Positions 7,092 to 15,062 of a DNA stretch of 17,296 nucleotides are shown in pieces (the first letter of the stretch is position 1; each line of letters begins with the position of its first letter). The notes below the pieces were generated by a model that worked only from the letters and a program-made list of their open reading frames with translations, did not search any database and was not told where the DNA came from. Both the position numbers and the translations under genes were made by a program. Origin of the DNA: Candidatus Cloacimonadota bacterium (GTDB lineage Bacteria; Cloacimonadota; Cloacimonadia; Cloacimonadales; TCS61); the NCBI GenBank assembly GCA_030626645.1, contig DAOUTP010000014.1, forward strand, positions 1 to 17,296, read 5' to 3'.

Positions 7092-10000
7092 CTACTTAGC
7101 CATTTTCTTAAGTTTTGTTATTCGTTTCTTCTGAACACTAGCTTGTTTAGGTGCATCAAAGTTCATATTCTCAATTGTATATAAGTAATCAATAAGTTCC
7201 TGGTTAGATAGAGTTCTTGCTTTCACTTTTTCTTCTAAGAATGCTTTGGCTTTTTTATTCCAGAACGAAATTTTAGCTTCTTGTGCAGTAAGTAATCCGG
7301 CTTTCTTGAAGATACGAAGAAGTTCATTATGGATAGTTGAATTTTTTGGGTTCTTAAAGCTCGAAATTCTACCATCATCTGCAATTGAAGTTGAGTCCAT
7401 TTCAAGATATGATGCTTTAGGTAAGAGCAAATGTGAAGAGTCTGCATCATCGATATGAGTATTGACCGATACAATAAAGTTACTGTTTTTTATGCGTTTC
7501 TTCTGCTCTTCACATGGTAATTCACCATAGAAAAGAACGAAATTATGATTACTCGGTCCACCTGCATTAATCCCCAGTTTCTGGAATCCACGTAAATTAT
7601 TGAATTTAGAAGTTGGAAATATGCCAGATCCCTTTTCAAAATTACAAACCAGTGATGATATCGCCCAGATATTCCAAATTATTTCTTCCGAGATAAAGTC
7701 ACGATTATAGATGAATACCGTTTTTTCTGGAAGGTCAAGCTTCAACGGTTCAACATTTTGTTCTTCATCATCAAAATCATCCATCTCATCTTTAACCTGA
7801 TCAATATTATATTGCAGGATTTTTTCCAGTATCTTTACAATAGGTTCATCATTATGTAATCCATCAGCGAAATCATTGAAGTCCCCAGTCTCGTTTGTGA
7901 TCAATATTAATTTTGCACCTTTCCTCTGTAATCTACGAGCAATTGTTTTATAAACCTTACTTATTTTTCCTACTAAAACGATATATTCAGCTTGTTCAAG
8001 ATCATCATAAGTTTTAGTATAAAGATTGGTATCAAACAGGTTATCAACAAAGCTATCATAGATGGATAGAGAAGATATTTCTGAGCCAATCTTTTTTGCT
8101 ATATGCTGTATCAATAGTGTCTCTTCAATTGATGAAGTTGGAGAAATATATATCATTTTAGATTCAGCAGTTTGCAATTTTTCTTCAATCATTTTTGCAG
8201 CTTTATCTATGTTTTTTATTGGAATCCACAGGTCATCTTTTCTTTGATAAGGATGTTTGATCCTCTCTTCATCTTCAAATATTTGCCAACCGAATTTACC
8301 GTCAAAACAAAGATCTCTCTGGTTGAAAGTTTCTTTATCTGCAGGTTCAACTATTGTAACTCTGTTATCTTGAACACTGACTTCAATATTGCAGCCTGTT
8401 CCGCAAAGACCACAGTTTTGGATTGTTTTCTCACTTAGATGAGGATTAAGTTTGATATTCGAATTCTTAGGGAGTAAGGCTCCAACCGGGCATACTTCAA
8501 TACACTTACCACATATCTCGCAGTTTGTTTTGGAAAGACTATCTCCAAATTCAGGTGCTACATAAGTTGTGAACCCTCTATAGATATAACCCAATACACC
8601 AGGTCCCTGAACATCAGCACAAATTCTAACACAGCGACCACAATTAATACATTTATTCGCATCACGACGAATAAAGGGATGACTGTCATCAATAGGATGC
8701 TTGTTTTTATCACCCATAAAGAGATCAACTTCAATCTTATAATCAGTTGCAAACCTGCGGAGATCACATGTTTCATTGACTTGACAGCCGCATTCCAAGC
8801 AACGATCAGCTTCTGCGCGTGCTTCTTCGTCTTCTTCAAATCCAAGTTCTATTTCCTTAAAGTTGGAAGCTCTCAACCTGGGTTCTAATTCCGGCATTTT
8901 AAAACGTGGGATTTCTTCATATTGTTCAAATTCTTTTGGGTCAACATCTTTCAGCTTCTTTTCTTTTTTGGAATCGAAAAGTTTTATCGAGCCTATCAGA
9001 GGTTTGCTATTCAGATGTCTGTCGATTGCTTCAGCAGCTTTTCTACCATCCGCGATAGCTTCAATTGCAGTAGCGGGACCTCTGCGGAAATCACCACCTG
9101 CAAAGATGTTTCCAAGTCCTGTAAATTGTGTTTCTTCATCAGCAATAACTGTATCCCATCTTGTTAATGACAGTTCCTTACCTTTTATCTGATTTTCTTT
9201 TTTAGCAACAAAGTCGATTTCTGGTTTTTGAGAAATTGCTGCGATTACCGCGCCATATTCTTCTTTGAAAAATTCACCTGTAGGTTCAGGTCTTCTTCTG
9301 CCGCTATCATCTGGCTCGCCGAGTTTCATTTTCTCCATTTTAATTGACTTCAGCTTACCCTTCTTCCCAATATTTTCAACCGGGTTGGTAAGGAAATGGA
9401 ATTTGATCCCTTCTTCTTCCGCAGCATCTACTTCATAAGCTTCAGCAGGCATTTCCTGTCTTGTTCGACGATAGACAAGAGTGACATTTGCACCCATTCT
9501 TGCTGCAGTTCGAGCGCAATCTATGGCTGTATTACCACCTCCAATAACAGCTACTTTCTTTTCAAGCTTGATCTTTTTTCCCAATGTTAGATCTCTTAAG
9601 AAATCAACTCCAAGAAAACATCCATCTAGATTACTTCCCTTAACTCTCATTGGAACTGCATTTTGTGCGCCTATCGCAAGGAAAACTGCGTCATATTTTT
9701 CATTTAATTCAGAAAGAGTTATATCTTTTCCCAATTCAGTTTTATATTTGATCTTCATGCCGTTCTTGCACATGAGTCTGATCTCTTTATCCAGAATTCT
9801 CTTTGGAAGCCTGTATTCAGGAATGCCGTATCTTAACCAGCCACCTGCCTTTGGAGCAGATTCCAAAACAGTTATGTCATAACCTTTATTGGAAAGATAA
9901 TATCCACAAGTAAGCCCGGAAGGACCAGCACCAACTATAACCACTTTTTTTCCATTGTCTGCATCTTTTTTCGGAATGTAAGGTGTTTTATTGAATATAT

Positions 10001-10523
10001 CAAAATCAGCTGCATGCCTTTTTAGCTGACGGATGGCAACAGGTTCTTCGACGATAGATCTACGGCATTCTTCTTCACAAAAGGCAGGACATACTCTTCC
10101 AATAGAAAGAGGCATCGGTAATGTCTCTTTAATCACTTTTACAGCTTCCTGATGTTGCCCATTCGCTATTAATGAAACATAACTTTGGATATCGACTTGA
10201 TTTGGGCAGGCTGTTTTACACGGTGCTTCACAATCTGCGTAATGATCTGAAAGTAGAAGCTCCAAAGCCATTTTACGAGCTTTATGCACTTCCTGAGAAT
10301 CAGTTTCAATCTCCATTCCATCTAATGCTTCGGTTCCACAAGCGGTTACGAAACCCTTTCTGTCTTTTACTTTAACTGCACAGACCCAGCATGAACCATA
10401 TGGTGATAACTCTTTATCATGGCAGAGTGTAGGGATTTCAATTCCATTTTCTTTTGCAACATCCAGAATCTTGTTACCCTTTTCGATTTTAACTTTTTTC
10501 CCATTTATTTTTATAGTAATCAT
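7092..10523 (-). CDS. stnC: GltD-like/NuoG-like fusion subunit of a predicted Stn-type electron-bifurcating transhydrogenase
   Basis: This 1143-residue iron-sulfur flavoprotein reads, in order: a 2Fe-2S ferredoxin (C34, C45, C48, C62); CxxxCxxxCP at 98-107 and GRVCPAFCEEEC (142-153), the GltD-type N-terminal cluster region; an FAD-binding VGAGPSG (197-203); an NAD(P)-binding VIGGGNTAIDCA (326-337) with YRRTRQEMP (351-359), typical of NADPH sites; a second FAD contact GGDFRRGPATA (476-486); C575/C578/C580/C586; two 4Fe-4S motifs (C625/628/631/635 and C668/671/674/678); C704/707/711/739 as in the Mo-oxidoreductase/NuoG cluster; then a degenerate molybdopterin-oxidoreductase fold with no evident Mo ligand. 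No H-cluster motifs occur, so it is not a HydA hydrogenase. With the NuoE- and NuoF-like genes this matches StnC, which couples the bifurcating StnAB core to NADP. AAGGA lies 8 nt before the ATG and the gap is 5 nt, so it is coupled to the NuoF-like gene. A glutamate synthase role is unlikely, as no GltB is present. Confidence 0.8.
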   Translation of the reverse strand: MITIKINGKKVKIEKGNKILDVAKENGIEIPTLCHDKELSPYGSCWVCAVKVKDRKGFVTACGTEALDGMEIETDSQEVHKARKMALELLLSDHYADCEAPCKTACPNQVDIQSYVSLIANGQHQEAVKVIKETLPMPLSIGRVCPAFCEEECRRSIVEEPVAIRQLKRHAADFDIFNKTPYIPKKDADNGKKVVIVGAGPSGLTCGYYLSNKGYDITVLESAPKAGGWLRYGIPEYRLPKRILDKEIRLMCKNGMKIKYKTELGKDITLSELNEKYDAVFLAIGAQNAVPMRVKGSNLDGCFLGVDFLRDLTLGKKIKLEKKVAVIGGGNTAIDCARTAARMGANVTLVYRRTRQEMPAEAYEVDAAEEEGIKFHFLTNPVENIGKKGKLKSIKMEKMKLGEPDDSGRRRPEPTGEFFKEEYGAVIAAISQKPEIDFVAKKENQIKGKELSLTRWDTVIADEETQFTGLGNIFAGGDFRRGPATAIEAIADGRKAAEAIDRHLNSKPLIGSIKLFDSKKEKKLKDVDPKEFEQYEEIPRFKMPELEPRLRASNFKEIELGFEEDEEARAEADRCLECGCQVNETCDLRRFATDYKIEVDLFMGDKNKHPIDDSHPFIRRDANKCINCGRCVRICADVQGPGVLGYIYRGFTTYVAPEFGDSLSKTNCEICGKCIEVCPVGALLPKNSNIKLNPHLSEKTIQNCGLCGTGCNIEVSVQDNRVTIVEPADKETFNQRDLCFDGKFGWQIFEDEERIKHPYQRKDDLWIPIKNIDKAAKMIEEKLQTAESKMIYISPTSSIEETLLIQHIAKKIGSEISSLSIYDSFVDNLFDTNLYTKTYDDLEQAEYIVLVGKISKVYKTIARRLQRKGAKLILITNETGDFNDFADGLHNDEPIVKILEKILQYNIDQVKDEMDDFDDEEQNVEPLKLDLPEKTVFIYNRDFISEEIIWNIWAISSLVCNFEKGSGIFPTSKFNNLRGFQKLGINAGGPSNHNFVLFYGELPCEEQKKRIKNSNFIVSVNTHIDDADSSHLLLPKASYLEMDSTSIADDGRISSFKNPKNSTIHNELLRIFKKAGLLTAQEAKISFWNKKAKAFLEEKVKARTLSNQELIDYLYTIENMNFDAPKQASVQKKRITKLKKMAK

Positions 10524-10528
10524 TTCAA

Positions 10529-12298
10529 TTATCCTTTCTTGATAGCATCGAATTTACATGCATCATAACAAGCACCACATTTAATACATGCATCCTGATC
10601 TATCTTGTGAACTTGCTTCCGCTCTCCGGAAATACAATTTACCGGGCATTTCATAGCACACACAGTGCATCCAATACATTTATCTTCAATTACTTCGTAT
10701 TTTAGTAGGGATGTGCAGACTCCAGCCGGGCATTTTTTATCTTTGATGTGTGCGATATATTCATCTCTGAAGTATTTCAAGGTTGTTAAAACAGGATTTG
10801 GAGCAGTTTGTCCCAGACCACATAGAGAACTTTTAATTATATTATTTGAAAGTTCTTCAAGTGTATCAAGGTCTTCCATTTTACCATTGCCGTCTGATAT
10901 TCTTGTAAGAATTTCAAGCATACGTTTTGTCCCAATCCTACAAAAAGTGCACTTACCACACGATTCATTCTGGGTAAAATTAAGGAAGAATTTAGCTATG
11001 TCGACCATACAGGTAGATGTATCCATCACAACCATACCACCGGAACCCATTATAGCACCGGTTTTATTTATCGAATCGTAATCTACAATTGTGTCTAAAA
11101 GCTCAGCAGGAAGACAACCACCGGAAGGACCACCCAATTGAACTCCCTTAAATGGTCTTTCGGTTTTCATTCCACCACCAACACCATAAATTACTTCTTT
11201 CAATGACATTCCCATTGGTACTTCAATAAGTCCACTGTTTCTTATCTTTCCAGCTAGTGCAAATACCTTGGTTCCTTTGCTTTTTTCCGTTCCATATTTA
11301 GCATATTCTTTTGCACCATTTAATATTATCCAGGCTATGTTTGCAAAAGTTTCAACATTATTAATATTTGTAGGTTTTCCCCAAAGACCTGATTGTGCAG
11401 GGAAGGGTGGTCTGATACTTGGCATTCCACGTTTACCTTCTATTGATGCCATCAAAGCAGTTTCTTCACCGCATACAAAAGCTCCAGCTCCTTCCTTGAT
11501 GTGCAATTCAAAATTAAAATCAGACCCGAAAATATTATTTCCCAAAAATCCTTTTTCAGTTGCCTGTTCAATAGCTATATTAAGATGTTTGATAGCAAGT
11601 GGATATTCTGCCCGGCAGTAGATGTAACCTTCATCAGCACCGATTGCATAAGCTCCGATGATCATTCCTTCGATTACACTGTGAGGATCACCTTCCAAAA
11701 CACTTCTATCCATAAATGCACCAGGGTCTCCTTCATCAGCATTACAAACAATGTATTTTTTTTCACTCTTTGCATTATAAGCAAATTGCCATTTCAATCC
11801 GGTTGGAAAACCAGCACCACCTCGTCCACGAAGTCCGGAATCCTTGATCTCATTAATAATATCTTCACGACTCATTTCCTTCACAGATTTCTCGAGAGCT
11901 TTGTAACCATTTTTTCCAAGATAGTCATTAATTGAAACAGGATCAATAATCCCACAATTACGTAGAACTATCCTTTTTTGTTTCTTATAAGTTTTATTTT
12001 CACTACCTTTAAAAACATTTGAAATTATCACATTTTCTTCAATCGGGTTACCCTTATAAAAAGCATCTATTATATTTCCAATATTTTCTGGAGTTACATC
12101 ACCGTATGTTATAGATTTCTTCTCTTCTTCATAAATTTCAACCAGAGGTTCAACGAAGCACATTCCGATACAAGCTGTCTTTTTTACTTCGGCATCAATT
12201 TTATTTTTCTTAATATGTTTTAGTATAGCTTCATAAACTTCACCAGCACCTGCCGCTAATCCGCAGCTTGCTAAACCGACTTTTATTACTAAACTCAA
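10529..12298 (-). CDS. stnB: NuoF/HydB-like subunit (FMN, NADH and Fe-S) of the predicted Stn-type complex
   Basis: This 589-residue subunit oxidises or reduces NAD(H) at FMN and is the likely bifurcating site. Domains: an N-terminal thioredoxin-like 2Fe-2S module (C12, C43, C47; only three Cys, with Val where some homologues have a fourth); the NuoF core with GLRGRGGAGFPTG (155-167), CNADEGDPGAF (185-195) and GAGAFVCGEETAL (270-282); an SLBB region (about 343-430) including GGPSGGCLP (389-397); the N3-type 4Fe-4S cluster C447/C450/C453 with C493; a CPAGVC motif (523-528); and a C-terminal 2x4Fe-4S ferredoxin (C541/544/547/551 and C571/574/577/581). The added ferredoxin and CPAGVC are typical of soluble bifurcating HydB-like proteins rather than Complex I NuoF. 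The start is TTG: the frame closes 9 nt upstream at the preceding gene's TAG, and AGGGGG lies 5 nt before it. Confidence 0.85.
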   Translation of the reverse strand: MSLVIKVGLASCGLAAGAGEVYEAILKHIKKNKIDAEVKKTACIGMCFVEPLVEIYEEEKKSITYGDVTPENIGNIIDAFYKGNPIEENVIISNVFKGSENKTYKKQKRIVLRNCGIIDPVSINDYLGKNGYKALEKSVKEMSREDIINEIKDSGLRGRGGAGFPTGLKWQFAYNAKSEKKYIVCNADEGDPGAFMDRSVLEGDPHSVIEGMIIGAYAIGADEGYIYCRAEYPLAIKHLNIAIEQATEKGFLGNNIFGSDFNFELHIKEGAGAFVCGEETALMASIEGKRGMPSIRPPFPAQSGLWGKPTNINNVETFANIAWIILNGAKEYAKYGTEKSKGTKVFALAGKIRNSGLIEVPMGMSLKEVIYGVGGGMKTERPFKGVQLGGPSGGCLPAELLDTIVDYDSINKTGAIMGSGGMVVMDTSTCMVDIAKFFLNFTQNESCGKCTFCRIGTKRMLEILTRISDGNGKMEDLDTLEELSNNIIKSSLCGLGQTAPNPVLTTLKYFRDEYIAHIKDKKCPAGVCTSLLKYEVIEDKCIGCTVCAMKCPVNCISGERKQVHKIDQDACIKCGACYDACKFDAIKKG

Positions 12299-12307
12299 AT
12301 CATCCCC

Positions 12308-12766
12308 CTATTCGTATCTCTTCAATATCTTCCCAATAGAATCGGGAGTTAATTTGCCGTATGTGTTTTCATCTATCATGATAACAGGAGCAAGACTGCA
12401 GCAACCAAGACATGCAACCTGCATTACAGTGAATTTTCCATCTTTGGTGGTATCTTCTTCATTAGTTAAGTCTAATTGATTATTGATTTCTTTCATAATG
12501 GAGTTAGCATCGGAGACGTGACAAGCAGTTCCTTTGCAAACTCTAATAATATGTCTTCCCTGCGGTTTTAATCTGAACATTGTATAAAATGTTGCAACAC
12601 CGTAAATGTGTGCAAGTTTGATTCCTGTTTTCTCTGAAACGTAGCTCATCACTTCTTTAGATAAGAAACCTTCTATATCCTGAACATTTTGCAGAAGAGG
12701 GATTAGAACACCTTTTTTTCCAATAAATTTGTTAATTGTAATATCAATCTCGGTTTTAAATTTCAT
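12308..12766 (-). CDS. stnA: NuoE/HydC-like 2Fe-2S subunit of the predicted Stn-type complex
   Basis: This 152-residue thioredoxin-fold protein carries the NuoE 2Fe-2S signature: C77 and C82 in VCKGTAC, and C119 and C123 in CLGCC. Other family marks are the helical N-terminus and HIYGVATFYTMF (53-64). It passes electrons to or from the NuoF-like subunit and, in Stn and Hyd complexes, forms the bifurcating core with it. The length is normal for soluble NuoE-like subunits. GGAG lies 11 nt before the ATG, which is a long spacing, but no better start is seen. It is the first gene of a three-gene operon. Complex I membrane subunits (NuoA, H, J-N) are absent from this window, which argues for a soluble enzyme. 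The stn assignment rests on gene order and the fused third subunit, not on this sequence alone. Confidence 0.85.
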   Translation of the reverse strand: MKFKTEIDITINKFIGKKGVLIPLLQNVQDIEGFLSKEVMSYVSEKTGIKLAHIYGVATFYTMFRLKPQGRHIIRVCKGTACHVSDANSIMKEINNQLDLTNEEDTTKDGKFTVMQVACLGCCSLAPVIMIDENTYGKLTPDSIGKILKRYE

Positions 12767-12806
12767 AATTATTTATGCTCCCCCAAAGATCTTATTTGAA
12801 AGTAGG

Positions 12807-12833
12807 TTTTTAAAAACTGGAATTGTATGTCAA
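12807..12833 (-). promoter_or_regulatory. Weak candidate promoter of the NuoEFG/GltD-like operon
   Basis: The minus strand has a perfect TTGACA (12828-12833) about 60 nt before the NuoE-like start. The best -10 match, TAAAAA (12807-12812), sits only 15 nt away, shorter than ideal. A perfect 12-nt palindrome, GTTTTTAAAAAC (12806-12817), overlaps it and could be an operator or chance in AT-rich DNA. The rest of the 198-nt gap 12767-12964 shows nothing further that I can name. Confidence 0.25.
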
Positions 12834-12950
12834 ATGTTTTTTGAATTTGTATGTTCTTAAATAAAAGAATCTAGCTTTATCTAATATAATGGGTTCTGAT
12901 AACTTGAGATTATATAAATTCAAATTAGAAAAATAGTATCAGCTTTACAT

Positions 12951-12971
12951 TAAAAATATATTCTTTAGAAT
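12951..12971 (-). terminator. Weak terminator-like hairpin after the DUF5916 gene
   Basis: On the minus strand ATTC-TAAA-GAAT overlaps the DUF5916 stop codon and is followed by ATATTTTTA. The stem is only 4 bp and AT-rich, so termination here is a guess based on position and the T-run. Confidence 0.25.
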
Positions 12972-15049
12972 GAATATGAAATTTTTAAATAAGCTTGCTG
13001 ATGGCTATATTCATTGACTTCATTAATTTTATCATTTGCAGAATTATACCCCAGATAAATATAACTGCTTTTTTTAAATTGCCAACGGAGATTAGAAAAA
13101 AGACCAATATGCTGAGAGAAAATATTATCCAAATTATCATAATCTGCAGCTTCATAATTATTGAAACGAATACCACTTGTAAGATCAAGATTATTAGATA
13201 AACTTAGAGAAATATCCATATTTGCAAGCCAGTAATTATCATCAATAATATCAACATCGGGTACATTGAAATATACCATGTTATCAGCAGTTATTGTGTA
13301 AGACATGTATTTATAAATAATGCCCCTTAATCCCAATTGGAGATAGCGACCCTGATAATCATCATGAAGTCTATAAATTATATAATTCACATAATTGACT
13401 CCAATAAAGGCACTAAATAATTTTGGTTTAGTCCAGGTTGTCTGTAAGCTTACTTGATATTTATTAAAATATTTCTCAGACCACAATTCTTTTACTGATA
13501 CACAATCAAGTTCAAAATTTAAATGATAATTGGAATTCAAGTTCAGGTCGAAGTGTGCGTAGCGTTCTAGTAGGTCACTTGTATGATTATCAATTTCTTC
13601 ACTTACATTAATATTTGATGTGATCGACCGCAAATGATCATTTTTAAATTCCCTTATCAAAGAAGAATTAAGATTCCAACCGTAATAATCATCCTCATAG
13701 ATTTTTCCCATATCAACCGCATAATCTTTGCTCATCTGTATTGCGCTTAGAGTGAAATTGAAATCATCATTTTTGTAATCATATCCTGCAATTCCAAAAT
13801 ATCCATTACTTGTACCATTTTCAGGTGTATTCTTGGTTGAAATGTTCATGTCAAACCAGAGATATTGATCTTTTTGGAATTCCCAATTTGGATTTAAATG
13901 CAGCACTTCATTATGATAATCTTTATTCATTCTGTTAAGAAGTGTAAATTGGAAGCTGAAGTTTTCTGTTGATGGTTTCATTGCAATAATATTATAAATA
14001 TCTTTGGAATCGATAATAATTCCATCTTCATCAGCAACCTGTTTTACTTTGGAGGAAAGCACCCCGTAAGTTAGATTACCAGATCTTCCTGTGAATTTTA
14101 CTGCATAATCCGGTTGCACGATCTGACGTGAATAGAATGTTGTTGAACTCACACCCAGTGCATTAAAATCCCTAATGAAGAAATATCTATTTTCTGTATA
14201 AAAGGAAGCATATTTAGAATTAAAATCGTTTATTTCATCATCAATTGGTACATCTGAGAAATCAGGATTATAGGTGAATTTTAGTTTTGAAGAAGAGGTG
14301 GGTTTAACGGAGAGGTCAAGACCAAAATTTTCATGATCAAATTTTGTTTCATTCTCAAGTAGATCAAATTTTACAATAGAAAAAGGTCGCAAATAAAAAT
14401 TTCTATTTCTTCGAATATCTTTATTGATAGTAATATCTATTGCTTTTCTAAAATAATCTTTTCCCATTTGTGTCGTCAGGAATGGTGTTGTATAGAGCTT
14501 ATCATCAATTTTAGCATATCGAGATAGGATGATCTTCCAATTGTAAGGTGGCTTCCCATTGAACCGTAGATCTTTAAGAGGGATTTTCATTACAACTATC
14601 CATTTTGAATTCAGGTTTGTTGATGAATATTCGTAGGTGCTGTTCCAGTCGTAATCTAGTGCATGTGAAGTAGAACGTACAAAATCGGATCTATTTTCTA
14701 AAGGGTAAGCAATAAATCCATATGCATAATAATTTATTTGATCTGTGATTATTTGCACACAAAGTTGATCTGCTTGGGCAGAAACATCGTTAGGAGAATA
14801 CTTTCCAACCATAAAATTCTCATCTGTTTCTGCTTCCCATGAAAAATATAAGTTATCGTTATCATGCCAGATCCAACAATTTGTTTCAAGTGGAATTTTG
14901 GATGAATCAGGTGGAATGCTGCATAGGAAATTACTAATTTGATTTTGCTCTGAATAAAATGGTTTTTCAGAGTATGGAACATTCAGACCATAGCAAAATG
15001 AACTTATTAAGATAATTAGAAATAGAAAAATTATTGTTTTATTAATCAA
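12965..15049 (-). CDS. DUF5916-type outer-membrane protein with CBM9-like N-terminal domain
   Basis: This 694-residue exported protein has a signal peptide (1-20, ending SSFCYG; the Cys is not in a valid lipobox). Residues about 25-205 resemble the carbohydrate-binding family 9-like domain common in DUF5916 proteins (CWIWHDNDNLYFSWEAE, 58-74; SKWIVVMKIPLKDL, 148-161). The DUF5916 hallmark follows: TYNPDFSDV (259-267), then YTENRYFFIRDF (284-295). The remaining 400 residues show alternating aromatic strands and end in YLKISYSF, a typical C-terminal barrel signal with terminal Phe. It probably sits in the outer membrane, though whether it binds or moves glycans is unproven. The start is TTG, with AAGGG 6 nt before it and no ATG at the signal peptide. 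It follows the PAS-HD-GYP gene by 13 nt and is probably co-transcribed. Confidence 0.8.
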   Translation of the reverse strand: MINKTIIFLFLIILISSFCYGLNVPYSEKPFYSEQNQISNFLCSIPPDSSKIPLETNCWIWHDNDNLYFSWEAETDENFMVGKYSPNDVSAQADQLCVQIITDQINYYAYGFIAYPLENRSDFVRSTSHALDYDWNSTYEYSSTNLNSKWIVVMKIPLKDLRFNGKPPYNWKIILSRYAKIDDKLYTTPFLTTQMGKDYFRKAIDITINKDIRRNRNFYLRPFSIVKFDLLENETKFDHENFGLDLSVKPTSSSKLKFTYNPDFSDVPIDDEINDFNSKYASFYTENRYFFIRDFNALGVSSTTFYSRQIVQPDYAVKFTGRSGNLTYGVLSSKVKQVADEDGIIIDSKDIYNIIAMKPSTENFSFQFTLLNRMNKDYHNEVLHLNPNWEFQKDQYLWFDMNISTKNTPENGTSNGYFGIAGYDYKNDDFNFTLSAIQMSKDYAVDMGKIYEDDYYGWNLNSSLIREFKNDHLRSITSNINVSEEIDNHTSDLLERYAHFDLNLNSNYHLNFELDCVSVKELWSEKYFNKYQVSLQTTWTKPKLFSAFIGVNYVNYIIYRLHDDYQGRYLQLGLRGIIYKYMSYTITADNMVYFNVPDVDIIDDNYWLANMDISLSLSNNLDLTSGIRFNNYEAADYDNLDNIFSQHIGLFSNLRWQFKKSSYIYLGYNSANDKINEVNEYSHQQAYLKISYSF

Positions 15050-15062
15050 AAAAAACCCTTAT

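Noticed and set aside
9481..9882. 133-codon open frame on the plus strand
   Set aside because: It lies antisense inside the well-supported GltD/NuoG-like gene, shows no domain, and its composition mirrors the coding strand.
11501..11935. 144-codon open frame on the plus strand
   Set aside because: It is antisense to conserved NuoF motifs and is a shadow of that gene.
7092..12766. HydABC hydrogenase or NADH-dependent formate dehydrogenase
   Set aside because: No H-cluster motifs and no Mo/W ligand residue were found in the third subunit, and no separate catalytic gene lies in the window.
7092..12766. Membrane Complex I (nuo) operon
   Set aside because: Only E-, F- and G-like subunits are present, with soluble-type C-terminal ferredoxin additions. 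No NuoA, B-D or H-N genes follow.
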